Position numbers and translations under genes: made by a program. From assembly GCA_031553235.1 (NCBI GenBank), contig JAVBLS010000043.1:7318-71317 (forward strand): a DNA stretch of 64,000 bases. Direction: 5' to 3'. This DNA is from Frigididesulfovibrio sp031553235 (GTDB lineage: Bacteria > Desulfobacterota > Desulfovibrionia > Desulfovibrionales > Desulfovibrionaceae). Positions 1 through 12,090 of the stretch are shown here, in pieces (positions within the stretch are counted from its first letter, which is position 1; each line of letters opens with the position of its first letter). The notes under the pieces are model-generated. The model saw only the letters and a list, made by a program, of their open reading frames with translations, had not been told where the DNA came from and did not search any database.

Positions 1-1
1 G

Positions 2-757
2 TGGGAGCATTGCCGTATTTTACTGGACGGCTGCGAGTGCAGCCCGGCTCACCGCCTGAGCGGTGGCGCAACCCTTGTGCTGGAACCCCTGCCTGGGGCA
101 ATCGCGCCCGATCCCGAGGCTTGCGGGGTGCGTCTGGCTGCCTGGACGCAGGAATTCGTCGCCCTGTTCAAGCCGACCGGGCTGCACAGCGCCGCCCTGG
201 CCGGGGGCGCCAACGCCTCGCTGGAGGGGCTGCTGCCGGATCTCTGGCGCATGTTCCGGGCCGAACGGCCGGGCCTGCCCGTGGAGCCGCCGCGCCTGCT
301 CACCCGACTGGACGCGCCCACGGCCGGGCTGGTGGTCGGCGCCTTCGAGCCCGAGGCCGCGGCTCGTTTTCGCCGGCAGGAGCGGGCAGGCGAGGTGGAC
401 AAATATTATCTGGCCCTGGTCGAGGGCGAGGTCGCGGCCCCGCTGGTCACGGCCAAGGGCCTGGACACGGCCGGCCGCAAAAAGACCCTGCTGCTGCCCG
501 AGGACGATATCGACCCGGCCCGGCAGACCCGGGTTTTTCCCCTGCATCTTGTGTCCGGGCAACCCACGGCCGGCTGTCTGGTGCGGGTGCAGATCAAACG
601 CGGGGCCAGGCACCAGATTCGCGCCCACCTGGCCGGCCTGGGGCATCCGTTGCGCGGCGACACCCTATACGGCGGTGGAGGAGAGCCGGGCGAATTCCTT
701 CTTTGCCATTACCGTTTGGAAATGCCGGGCTTTGTCGCCTCGCTGGAAGACGAATGA
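2..757 (+). CDS. RluA-family pseudouridine synthase, 5' end cut by window edge
   Basis: The reading frame is open from base 2, so the start lies outside the window; about 251 residues are visible. The first residues (RILLDGCECSPAHRLSGGAT) look like the end of an S4-type RNA-binding domain. The catalytic core follows: LLTRLDAPTAGL carries the RLD motif with the catalytic aspartate, then KYYLALVEGE, and RGARHQIRAHLAGLGHPL with the second conserved block. Family members isomerise specific uridines in rRNA or tRNA; which site is modified here cannot be told. The stop overlaps the bioB start as ATGA, so the two genes are translationally coupled. An internal ATG at 77 lies in the same frame but would drop the beginning of the domain. 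Confidence 0.88.
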   Translation, partial: WEHCRILLDGCECSPAHRLSGGATLVLEPLPGAIAPDPEACGVRLAAWTQEFVALFKPTGLHSAALAGGANASLEGLLPDLWRMFRAERPGLPVEPPRLLTRLDAPTAGLVVGAFEPEAAARFRRQERAGEVDKYYLALVEGEVAAPLVTAKGLDTAGRKKTLLLPEDDIDPARQTRVFPLHLVSGQPTAGCLVRVQIKRGARHQIRAHLAGLGHPLRGDTLYGGGGEPGEFLLCHYRLEMPGFVASLEDE

Positions 758-1731
758 ATACGGCCAAAGAACAATTGCCGGCCCGGATTTTTGCCGGCGC
801 GGTTGCCGGAAAGGGGCTTGACCCCGAAGACGCTCTCGCTCTGGCGTACCTGCCGGCCGAGCTCCTGCCGGATCTGTTCGCTCTGGCCGGGACCGCCTTT
901 TTCGCCGCCGGCGCGCGCCGCTGCACCTGCTCGATCATCAATGCCAAGTCCGGCAACTGCGGCGAAGATTGCGCCTTTTGCGCCCAGTCGGCCCGCCGGC
1001 GCGAACGCGGGCCGGTGCAGCCGTTGCTTTCGGCGGACGAATTGCTGCGCCGGGCCGAGGCCGTGGCCGCCTTGGGCGTGGACTGCTGCGGCATCGTCAC
1101 CGCCGGGGGCGGGCCCAATCCTCGGGAGTTGGAGCGGCTCTGCGAGGCCGGCCGGCGCATCGTGGAGCGCCTGGACCTGCGCCTGTGCGCCTCGTTCGGC
1201 ATTCTGAACGAGGATCAGGCCGTGATGCTGCGCCAGGCGGGCTATGCCGGCTGCCACCACAACCTCGAGACCAGCCGGGACTTTTACCCCCAAGTCTGCA
1301 CCAGCCACACCTGGGAGCAACGCCTGGAAACCCTGGGCCACGCCAAGCGGGCCGGGCTGCTGCTCTGCTCGGGCGGCATCTTCGGCCTGGGCGAAACCTG
1401 GGCCCAACGTATCGAGTTGCTGGCCTGCCTGCGTGAACAGGGGGTTGATTCCGTGCCCCTGAATTTCCTCATTCCCATTCCGGGCACACCCCTGGAGCAG
1501 GCTCCGGCCCTGCAACCGGCCGAGGCCTTGCGGCTGATCGCCCTGGCCCGGCTGATCCTGCCCGGCCAGGACATCATTGTCTGCGGCGGCCGGGGCCAGA
1601 CCCTGGGCCAATGGGCCGACCTGGTCTTCCAGGCCGGGGCCGGCGGGATCATGGTCGGCGACTACCTGACCGTGCCGGGCAGATCGCGCGAGCGGGATGC
1701 GGAGTTGTTGCGGCTGTTGGGGATCAGGTAA
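754..1731 (+). CDS. bioB: Biotin synthase
   Basis: A 325-residue radical SAM enzyme that inserts sulfur into dethiobiotin to make biotin. The family signature CTCSIINAKSGNC is followed by the 4Fe-4S cluster motif CGEDCAFC (CxxxCxxC), about 70 residues from the start. Further blocks typical of BioB are GGGPNPRELERLCEAG, GCHHNLETSRDFYP and the late NFLIPIPGTPLE. The start ATG at 754 overlaps the stop of the upstream pseudouridine synthase gene. No other bio genes are near. The same frame remains open upstream of 754, but that sequence is a shadow of the upstream gene. Confidence 0.96.
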   Translation: MNTAKEQLPARIFAGAVAGKGLDPEDALALAYLPAELLPDLFALAGTAFFAAGARRCTCSIINAKSGNCGEDCAFCAQSARRRERGPVQPLLSADELLRRAEAVAALGVDCCGIVTAGGGPNPRELERLCEAGRRIVERLDLRLCASFGILNEDQAVMLRQAGYAGCHHNLETSRDFYPQVCTSHTWEQRLETLGHAKRAGLLLCSGGIFGLGETWAQRIELLACLREQGVDSVPLNFLIPIPGTPLEQAPALQPAEALRLIALARLILPGQDIIVCGGRGQTLGQWADLVFQAGAGGIMVGDYLTVPGRSRERDAELLRLLGIR

Positions 1732-1756
1732 GCTCCGCCTGTTCCCAGGCACGGCC

Positions 1757-2839
1757 CTACGCTTCGGCAATCAGCGGCGTCAGGTCCATCTCCTCGCCGG
1801 CGTGGAGCACGTGCTGGATGGACGGCAGGTGTTTGACAAAGAGGTCGAAGAGCTCCGGCTGGAACTTGGTGCCCCGGCCGCGCTCCAGGATGTCGAGCAC
1901 GGCCTCTTCGTCCAGGCCGCGCCGGTAGACCCGGTCGGAGCGCAGGGCGTCATAGACGTCCACCAGCGAGACGATGCGCGCCTCCATGGGGATGTTGTCG
2001 CCGGCCAGGCGGTGCGGGTAGCCCGAGCCGTCCCAGTTTTCGTGGTGCCACAGGGCGATGCGCTCGGCCATCTGGATCAGCAGACTCTTGGAACTGGAAA
2101 GGATCTTGCCGCCGATGCTGGTGTGCTGCTGGATGATCAGCCGCTCGTCGGCCGTGAGCGGGCCGGGTTTGAGCAGAATGGCGTCGGAGATGCCGATCTT
2201 GCCCACGTCGTGCAGGGGCGCGGCCGCCCTGATGATGTCCACCTGGTTGGTGTTCCAGCCCAGTTTTTCGGCCAGAAAGGCGCTCATGATGCCGATGCGG
2301 CGCACGTGGCTGCCGGTTTCGGCGTGGCGCGAGAGCAGGGCGTTGAACAGGCGCGAGATGATTTCGGCCTGGGTGTCGCGGATGGCCTGGGTCTGGGAGC
2401 GCACGATGCGTTCCAGGCCCTGGGTGTATTCGCGCAGAGAGCGCTCGGCTTCGATGACCCGGATACCCACCTGGATGCGCAGCTTGAGTTCGTCGATCTC
2501 AAAGGGTTTGACCACATAGTCGTCCACCCCGCCTTCGGCAAAGCCGTGCAGCCGGTCGGAAAAATCGCCCTTGCCCGTGAGCAGGATGATGTAGAGATAC
2601 TGGGCCTCGCGCAGAGCCCGGGCCCGCTTGGCCAACTCCACCCCGTTCATGATAGGCATGTCCCAGTCGGTAATCAGCATGCCGATTTCTTCGGAGTCCG
2701 GGGCAAAGAGATTGACGGTCAGGCCGTTCAGAGCCTCCTGGCCGTTGGCGGCCTCGGTGACCGTGTGCCCCATGGCCCGCAGGTGCGAGGCCAGAAAGTA
2801 GCGGGCGGTTTCTTGATCTTCGGCGAACAAGATATGCAT
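1757..2839 (-). CDS. Response regulator with HD-GYP c-di-GMP phosphodiesterase domain
   Basis: A 360-residue two-domain protein. The N-terminal receiver domain (about 1-125) has the acidic pair AED, the phospho-acceptor in LITDWDMPIMNG (about residue 58) and the lysine in VVKPFE. A helical linker leads to an HD-GYP domain (about 155-345) with LHDVGKIGI and HHENWDGSGYP intact, which predicts an active cyclic di-GMP phosphodiesterase. ATG at 2839 was chosen because GGAG lies five bases upstream; a GTG at 2845 would add two residues. It follows the hybrid kinase gene by 37 bases on the same strand, so that kinase is the likely phosphodonor. The protein resembles RpfG in architecture. Confidence 0.93.
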   Translation of the reverse strand: MHILFAEDQETARYFLASHLRAMGHTVTEAANGQEALNGLTVNLFAPDSEEIGMLITDWDMPIMNGVELAKRARALREAQYLYIILLTGKGDFSDRLHGFAEGGVDDYVVKPFEIDELKLRIQVGIRVIEAERSLREYTQGLERIVRSQTQAIRDTQAEIISRLFNALLSRHAETGSHVRRIGIMSAFLAEKLGWNTNQVDIIRAAAPLHDVGKIGISDAILLKPGPLTADERLIIQQHTSIGGKILSSSKSLLIQMAERIALWHHENWDGSGYPHRLAGDNIPMEARIVSLVDVYDALRSDRVYRRGLDEEAVLDILERGRGTKFQPELFDLFVKHLPSIQHVLHAGEEMDLTPLIAEA

Positions 2840-2876
2840 AGGCACTCCAAAGGGAAATCGACACAGGCTTAAAAAG

Positions 2877-6203
<3,327 letters not shown>

Positions 6204-6296
6204 CCGAACGGCGTCCCTTGAGCGAAGCAACGATGCATCGGCCGGCGCTTTGTCGTCACACACGGGCGATTGTTCCTTCGAGTATACAATATTGTT

Positions 6297-6325
6297 AGAT
6301 TATCCTTACGATAGATTCCTATCAA
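6297..6325 (-). promoter_or_regulatory. Candidate sigma-70 promoter for the heme-kinase/HD-GYP operon
   Basis: On the minus strand TTGATA (6325-6320) and TAATCT (6302-6297) are spaced by 17 bases in an AT-rich stretch upstream of the kinase. A TTGACA at 6343-6338 is an alternative -35, but no good -10 sits at the right distance from it. Confidence 0.4.
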
Positions 6326-6442
6326 GAGCATTTGATATGTCAAGCGTAAATATAAAATATTATATATGGTAATCGTTATTTTATAATAAATAACTGCCTG
6401 TGTCCCGGGCTGGCGGAAGAAGGCCGAAGCGGCTTGGCGCAA

Positions 6443-6481
6443 CAAAAAAATCCCGGGCCGCGCTGTGGCGCCGACCCGGGA
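6443..6481 (-). terminator. Intrinsic terminator of the recA-alaS operon
   Basis: On the minus strand TCCCGGG...GCGC folds back on GCGC...CCCGGGA and is followed by a run of T residues (complement of 6444-6450). It lies 28 bases after the alaS stop. Confidence 0.85.
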
Positions 6482-6509
6482 CAAAGAGATGCGTGTTCTC
6501 GTATTGGGA

Positions 6510-9161
6510 TCAGACGGAAAGGGCCGTTTTCAGGGCGGCAAAGCCCGCTTCGGCCCCGGCCGGGTTGGCGCCGCCGGCCTGGGCCAGATCCGGCCGGCCG
6601 CCGCCGGAGCCGTCGATGGGCGCGGCCGCGATCTTGATCAAGTCGGAGGCGTTGAAGCGGGTCTGCAGGTCTTTGGAAACCGCCACAATCATGTGGGCCT
6701 TGCCGTCTTCTTCGGCCGTCAGACAGAGAATGCCCGAGGCCAGACGCGAGCGCACGTCGTCGGCCAGTTCGCGCAGGGCCTTCATGTTCGGCGCGCCGGT
6801 CGCGGCGCAGACCACCGGCACCCCGGCCACGGTTTCGACCGCCGCGGCCAGTTCGGCCGCGCCGGCCCCGGCGGCCCGGCCTTCGGCCTTGGCCAGATCC
6901 CGGCGCAGAGCCCGGACCTCTTCCTGCAGGGCGGCGACCCGGTGGACCAGTTCACCCGGCCGGCTTTTGGTCAGTCCGTAAAGGTCGGCCAGTTCATGGC
7001 GCTGGGTGTTGAACAGTTCCAGGGTATTCCAGCCGGTCACGGCTTCAATGCGCCGGATGCCGGCCGCCACCCCGGCCTCGGAAGTAATCGCGAAGGCCCC
7101 GGCCCGGCCGGTGCGGTCCAGGTGGGTGCCGCCGCACAACTCGACCGACTCGCCTTCAATGCGCACCACGCGCACGTTGTCGGCGTATTTTTCGCCGAAC
7201 AGGGCCATGGCCCCGCCGGCCACGGCCGCGTCATAGGCCATGTGCTCCGCGGCCAGGGGACGGTCGGCCAGAATGGCGGCATTGACCCGGCGCTCGACCT
7301 CGGCGAGTTCTTCGGGGGTCATGGCCGTGAAGTGATGGAAGTCGAAGCGCAGGCGGTCGGGCGCCACCAGCGAACCGGCCTGGCGGGCATGCTCGCCGAG
7401 CACGGCCTGCAGGGCGGCGTGCAGCAGGTGGGTGCAGGTGTGGTTGCGGGCCGAGGCCAGGCGCGCGCCTTCCTCCACCAGCAGATCCACTTCGGAATCC
7501 AGAAGGATCTCGCCTTCGGAGACCTCGATCTGATGGAGGGTCAGTTCGGGCGAGGCCTTCAGGGTATCGAGCACCTGGGCCGCGCCGAGAGGCGTGGTCA
7601 TGCGGCCGGTGTCGCCTACCTGGCCGCCGGAAGCGCCGTAGAACGGGGTGACGCCGGCCACGGCAAAGCCCTTGGCGCCTTTGGGCAGCACGGGTACGGC
7701 CGAGCCTTCGGCATCGAGCAGGGCGATGATCCGCGAGGCGCCGGACAGAGCCTCGTAGCCGGTGAAGGTCGAGTGCAGGCCGTCTTCAAGCAGGGCGGCG
7801 AAGCGGGCGGCCAGATCGGTCTCGCCCGAGCCTTTCCAGGCCGCTTTGGCACGCTTTTTCTGCTCGTCCATGCAGATCTTGAAGCCGTCCTCGTCCACGG
7901 AAAAGCCGCGTTTTTCGGCCACGTCGTTGATGATGTCCAGAGGGAAGCCGTAGGTGTCGTACAGCTTGAAGGCCACGGCGCCCGGCACGGCCTTTTGCCC
8001 GGCCTTTTCCAGGCCGGCCATTTCTTCTTCAAGCAGGGACAGGCCCTTGTCCAGGGTCTTGTCGAAGCGATCTTCCTCTTCTTTGATCACCCGGACCATG
8101 AACTCGCGGCCGGTGCGCAACTCGGGAAAGTCATCGCCCATCTGGTCGACCACGTTGTCGGCCGTTTTGTACAAAAAGGCCTTGGGCATGCCGATGAGCC
8201 GGCCGAAGCGGTAGGCCCGGCGGATCAGCCGGCGCAGCACATAACCCCGGCCCTCGTTGGAGGGCATGATCCCGTCGGCCACCATGAAGGCGATGGCCCG
8301 GCTGTGGTCGGCCACAACCCGCAGAGCCGTGTCGGTGTCGTTGGTGTCGGGCGCGCTGCGGCTGTATTTCACCCCGGCCAGATCGGCCGCGTGGACAATG
8401 ATCTGCCTGAACAAATCGCCGTCGAAGTTGGAATAAACGCCCTGGCACACGGCCGAGACTCGCTCCAGGCCCATGCCGGTGTCGATGCTCGGCTTGGGCA
8501 GGGGCTCGCGCTTGCCCGGCGCGGTCTCATTGAACTGCATGAACACCAGGTTCCAGATTTCCAGAAAGCGGTCGCAGTCGCACTTGCCGATGCCGCAGTC
8601 GGGCCCGCAGGTCATGTGCTCGCCCTGGTCGATGAGAATTTCCGAGCAGGGGCCGCAGGGACCGGTGTCGCCCATGCGCCAGAAGTTGTCCTTCTCGCCC
8701 ATGCGGATGATCCGCTCTTTGGGAATGGAGGTGTGGGCCAGCCAGAGTTGCTCGGCCTCGTCGTCATCGAGAAAGATGGTGGCGTAAAGCTTGTCTTCGG
8801 GCAGCTCCAGCTCTTTGGTCAGAAAGTGCCAGGCGAACTTGATGGCGTCTTCTTTGAAGTAGTCGCCAAAGGAAAAGTTGCCGAGCATCTCGAAAAAGGT
8901 ATGGTGCCGGGCCGTGCGGCCGACGTTTTCCAGGTCGTTGTGCTTGCCGCCCACGCGCAGGCATTTTTGGGCCGTTGTCGCCCGGGTGTAGGCGCGCTTC
9001 TCCAGGCCCTGGAAGATCTTCTTGAACTGCACCATGCCGGAGTTGGTGAAAAGCAGAGAAGGATCATCCTTGGGTACCAGTGAGGAGGAACGCACGATCT
9101 CGTGCCCGTTCTGTTGGTAATAGGCCAGGAAACGCCGACGAATTTCGTTGGTGGTCAACAC
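6510..9161 (-). CDS. alaS: Alanyl-tRNA synthetase
   Basis: 883 residues, the normal full length. The class II catalytic domain is N-terminal (LVPKDDPSLLFTNSGMVQFK, then GDTGPCGPCSEI), followed by the editing domain with the zinc/editing residues HTCTH and CGGTH, and the C-terminal oligomerisation region with a coiled coil. It charges tRNA-Ala and clears mischarged serine and glycine. The start is GTG at 9161, nine bases after AAAGGAG. It lies 27 bases downstream of recA and is probably cotranscribed; the intrinsic terminator that follows ends the unit. No recX lies between the two genes, although recX commonly sits there in other bacteria. Confidence 0.98.
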   Translation of the reverse strand: MLTTNEIRRRFLAYYQQNGHEIVRSSSLVPKDDPSLLFTNSGMVQFKKIFQGLEKRAYTRATTAQKCLRVGGKHNDLENVGRTARHHTFFEMLGNFSFGDYFKEDAIKFAWHFLTKELELPEDKLYATIFLDDDEAEQLWLAHTSIPKERIIRMGEKDNFWRMGDTGPCGPCSEILIDQGEHMTCGPDCGIGKCDCDRFLEIWNLVFMQFNETAPGKREPLPKPSIDTGMGLERVSAVCQGVYSNFDGDLFRQIIVHAADLAGVKYSRSAPDTNDTDTALRVVADHSRAIAFMVADGIMPSNEGRGYVLRRLIRRAYRFGRLIGMPKAFLYKTADNVVDQMGDDFPELRTGREFMVRVIKEEEDRFDKTLDKGLSLLEEEMAGLEKAGQKAVPGAVAFKLYDTYGFPLDIINDVAEKRGFSVDEDGFKICMDEQKKRAKAAWKGSGETDLAARFAALLEDGLHSTFTGYEALSGASRIIALLDAEGSAVPVLPKGAKGFAVAGVTPFYGASGGQVGDTGRMTTPLGAAQVLDTLKASPELTLHQIEVSEGEILLDSEVDLLVEEGARLASARNHTCTHLLHAALQAVLGEHARQAGSLVAPDRLRFDFHHFTAMTPEELAEVERRVNAAILADRPLAAEHMAYDAAVAGGAMALFGEKYADNVRVVRIEGESVELCGGTHLDRTGRAGAFAITSEAGVAAGIRRIEAVTGWNTLELFNTQRHELADLYGLTKSRPGELVHRVAALQEEVRALRRDLAKAEGRAAGAGAAELAAAVETVAGVPVVCAATGAPNMKALRELADDVRSRLASGILCLTAEEDGKAHMIVAVSKDLQTRFNASDLIKIAAAPIDGSGGGRPDLAQAGGANPAGAEAGFAALKTALSV

Positions 9162-9188
9162 AAAAAAGCTCCTTTAGAACAATTCGTT

Positions 9189-10265
<1,077 letters not shown>

Positions 10266-10389
10266 GCGGCATGTGCTCCCTTTATGAAAAAATTAAGGAA
10301 TCATTTCTAACAAAAGGGCAGTGTGAAGTCTACAAGTCACCGCCGGCCGGCCAGGTTTGCCCTTTTGCCGGCGGGAATTTTCCGGCTCG

Positions 10390-10698
10390 GACGGCCGCCG
10401 TCTGCGCCGCCGTGTTCACCGACGAGCAACTGACCAAGCTGGTCAACTTCGGGGCGATTACCTCGTTCGTGATGCTCAACTTCGCGGTTTTCTGGTTCTT
10501 TTTCATCCGCGAAGGCCGGCGCGACCTCGCGGGCTGCCGGCGTTATTTGATCTGCCCGATGATCGGCATGGCCATTCTGCTCTATGTCTGGAGCGGCTTT
10601 GACCACATGACCCAGATCATCGGCTTTGCCTGGCTTGCCGCGGGCCTGGCCATCGGCTATGTGAAGAGCAAAGGCTACAAAGAAGTGCCGGAAGTCTT
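10390..10698 (+). pseudogene. C-terminal remnant of an APC-family amino-acid permease
   Basis: About 100 residues of open frame match the end of an APC permease: TKLVNFGAITSFVMLN is the typical late transmembrane segment, then FFIREGRRDLAGCRRYL, PMIGMAILLYVWSGF and a last helix IIGFAWLAAGLAIGYV followed by a charged tail. The first ten or so helices are missing. The left limit is approximate: homology fades near 10390, in what is the upstream region of recA. The right end runs straight into repeat copy A1, whose sequence happens to be open in this frame and adds about 38 non-homologous residues before the stop TAG. I read this as a truncated gene, not a functional transporter. Confidence 0.75.
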
Positions 10699-10815
10699 TA
10701 GAGCAGTTTACGCTTCAAATAGTCGCTTAACGGCGGGCAAAGCCCGCCTACGCCTATTTGGCGGCAAGGATTTGCCGACAAATCCTTGCGAGCATTTCAA
10801 GTGTGAAATGCTTTA
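10699..10815 (+). repeat. Family A palindromic repeat, copy A1 (117 bp)
   Basis: Begins TAGAGCAGTTTACGC and ends GTGAAATGCTTTA. Internal stems: CAAATAG/CTATTTG enclosing GGCGGGC/GCCCGCC, then AAGGATTTG/CAAATCCTT, then GCATTTCA/TGAAATGC. It is followed directly by copy A2, with which it shares the TA at 10814-10815. It carries a T at the position where other copies have C in the end motif. Confidence 0.93.
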
Positions 10816-10930
10816 GAGCAGTTTACGCTTCAAATAGTCGCTTAACGGCGGGCAAAGCCCGCCTACGCCTATTTGACGGCAATGATTTGCCGACAAATCC
10901 TTGCGAGCATTTCAAGTGTGAAATGCTCTA
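10814..10930 (+). repeat. Family A palindromic repeat, copy A2 (117 bp)
   Basis: Same length and orientation as A1 and in tandem with it, overlapping by the terminal TA. It differs from A1 at a few positions (for example GACGGCAATG for GGCGGCAAGG, which breaks one pair in the middle stem). Its right end abuts the amidase remnant. Confidence 0.93.
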
Positions 10931-11133
10931 GCGCCGAAAGTACGGACGAAGCCGTGCGCCTGTCGGTACTCCACATGCACGATCTGCTGCAACAAGAGAC
11001 CGGTCTGGCCGGCGATGAGGCCCTGATGCTGATGAGCGCGGTCGGGCAGGCCCGGATCAGCCAGGTGGTCAACGCGCTGAAAACGGCGCGGTTTTGCATG
11101 CCGCTTAAGATATTACGGGATTTTCGCTTGTAA
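10931..11133 (+). pseudogene. C-terminal remnant of an acetamidase/formamidase
   Basis: About 66 residues match the end of the FmdA/AmdA family: STDEAVRLSVLHMHDLL, then TGLAGDEALMLMSAVGQ, RISQVVNALKTARF and CMPLKIL, in the order found at the C-terminus of these enzymes. The catalytic part is gone; the frame begins at the edge of repeat copy A2 and has no start codon of its own. The stop TAA (11131-11133) lies within the inverted repeat that ends the unit. Together with the permease remnant upstream it suggests a former amide-uptake and amide-hydrolysis pair that lost its middle, with the repeats marking the junction. Assignment rests on remembered family sequence, so moderately sure. Confidence 0.72.
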
Positions 11134-11167
11134 AAAAGGGCTGCGGATGCGGCCCTTTTTTACAAGC
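11126..11167. terminator. Bidirectional terminator with a perfect 16-bp stem
   Basis: GCTTGTAAAAAAGGGC (11126-11141) and its exact complement (11152-11167) flank a ten-base loop. Each arm has a run of A or T, so it works on both strands. The stop codons of both convergent frames lie inside the stem. Confidence 0.92.
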
Positions 11168-11420
11168 AGTTCTTGCGGCGGAAGTAAAGCATAACTGAAC
11201 CGCAGAGCACGAGGCAAAGGGCCAGCATGGCCCCAAAGGCCCAGGGGTTGTCGGCCGGGGCCAGGAACATGTTCATGCCGTAAATGCCGGCGATGATTGT
11301 GGGGATCACCAGGATGATGGTCATGCCGGTGAGGAATTTCATGACCTCGTTCAGATTGTTGGAGACCACCGCGCCCATGGCGTCGCCCAGGCCGTCCACA
11401 AGGGTATGGGCGGTGATCAT
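11160..11420 (-). CDS. Small CorA-like two-helix membrane protein, last gene of the cobalt transporter operon
   Basis: 86 residues that match only the C-terminal end of CorA magnesium/cobalt channels: VVSNNLNEVMKFLTGMTIIL is the start of the pore helix, GIYGMN carries the GMN selectivity motif, and a second helix (AFGAMLALCLVLCGSVMLYF) is followed by the basic tail RRKN. The large cytoplasmic CorA domain is absent, and no CorA homology is visible upstream in this frame. Yet the gene looks built for expression: ATG overlaps the cbiO stop as ATGA and GGAGGA lies seven bases before it. It may be a partner or regulator of the CbiMQO transporter, or a truncated gene that was captured. No function is established. 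Confidence 0.75.
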   Translation of the reverse strand: MITAHTLVDGLGDAMGAVVSNNLNEVMKFLTGMTIILVIPTIIAGIYGMNMFLAPADNPWAFGAMLALCLVLCGSVMLYFRRKNCL

Positions 11421-12085
11421 GGCTGTTCCTCCACGGGGCGCAGCAGGCCGTTTTCCAGGCGCAGCATGCCGGTGCAGACCCGGCCGAGAAAGGTCGCGTC
11501 GTGGGACACGGCCAGAAAGGGTAGCCCCAGGCCGTTCAAGGTGTCCACCAGCAGGGTCGCGGCAACCGGGTCCAGGTCGTTGGTCGGTTCGTCCAGGAGC
11601 AGGAGCTTGGGCCGCATGGAAAGCACGGCCGCCAGGGCGGCCAGTTTCTGCTCGCCGCCGGAAAGGTTGCAGCCCGAGCGCCCGGCCAGCCGGCCGATGC
11701 CCAGGCTTTCCAGGGTTTCCTCGGCCCGTTTGCGGGCTTCAGACCGGGACAGCCCCAGGTTGATCGGGCCAAAGGCCACGTCTTCGAGCACCGTGGGGCA
11801 GAAAAGCTGGTCTTCGGTGCGCTGCAGCAGATAGCCCATGCACGGCCGGGCGGCGCGAAAGTCGTTTTCCGTGCGCAGGGGTTTGCCGGCAAAGCGGATT
11901 TCCCCGGCACTCGGGGGCAGCAGACCGGTGATCAGGTGCAGCAGGGTGCTTTTGCCGCAGCCGATGTGCCCGGAAAGGCCCAGACGGTCGCCGGGCTCAA
12001 GACAAAGCTCCACACCGCGTAAAATTTCCGGCGCGCCGGGGGCATGGGCGAAGCGCAGGGCGACGATTTCCAGCAGAGGGCTCAT
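11417..12085 (-). CDS. cbiO: Cobalt/nickel ECF transporter ATP-binding subunit CbiO
   Basis: About 222 residues of an ABC ATPase: Walker A GHIGCGKST, Q loop in GYLLQRTEDQLF (the Q-x-x-D-Q-LF pattern typical of ECF ATPases), signature LSGGEQK, Walker B LLLLDEPTNDLDP, switch histidine in AVSHD. It powers uptake of Co2+ or Ni2+ through CbiM/CbiQ at the inner membrane. Two starts are possible: ATG at 12085, used here, or TTG at 12094, which overlaps the cbiQ stop. Neither has an ideal ribosome site, so translational coupling to cbiQ is likely. It is slightly shorter than many homologues but lacks no core motif. Confidence 0.92.
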   Translation of the reverse strand: MSPLLEIVALRFAHAPGAPEILRGVELCLEPGDRLGLSGHIGCGKSTLLHLITGLLPPSAGEIRFAGKPLRTENDFRAARPCMGYLLQRTEDQLFCPTVLEDVAFGPINLGLSRSEARKRAEETLESLGIGRLAGRSGCNLSGGEQKLAALAAVLSMRPKLLLLDEPTNDLDPVAATLLVDTLNGLGLPFLAVSHDATFLGRVCTGMLRLENGLLRPVEEQP

Positions 12086-12090
12086 AAACC

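Noticed and set aside
1..1731. A single 576-residue frame covering the pseudouridine synthase region and bioB
   Set aside because: Only the part from 754 is BioB; the earlier part is a different frame of the real RluA-type gene.
6320..6350. A possible remnant of family A (AGAGCATTT...AGCGTAAA)
   Set aside because: Only two short blocks match and the middle is missing; it can be chance in an AT-rich region.
10266..10389. LexA-box search upstream of recA
   Set aside because: No clear inverted repeat of a known LexA type; the operator of this lineage is not one I can recognise with certainty.
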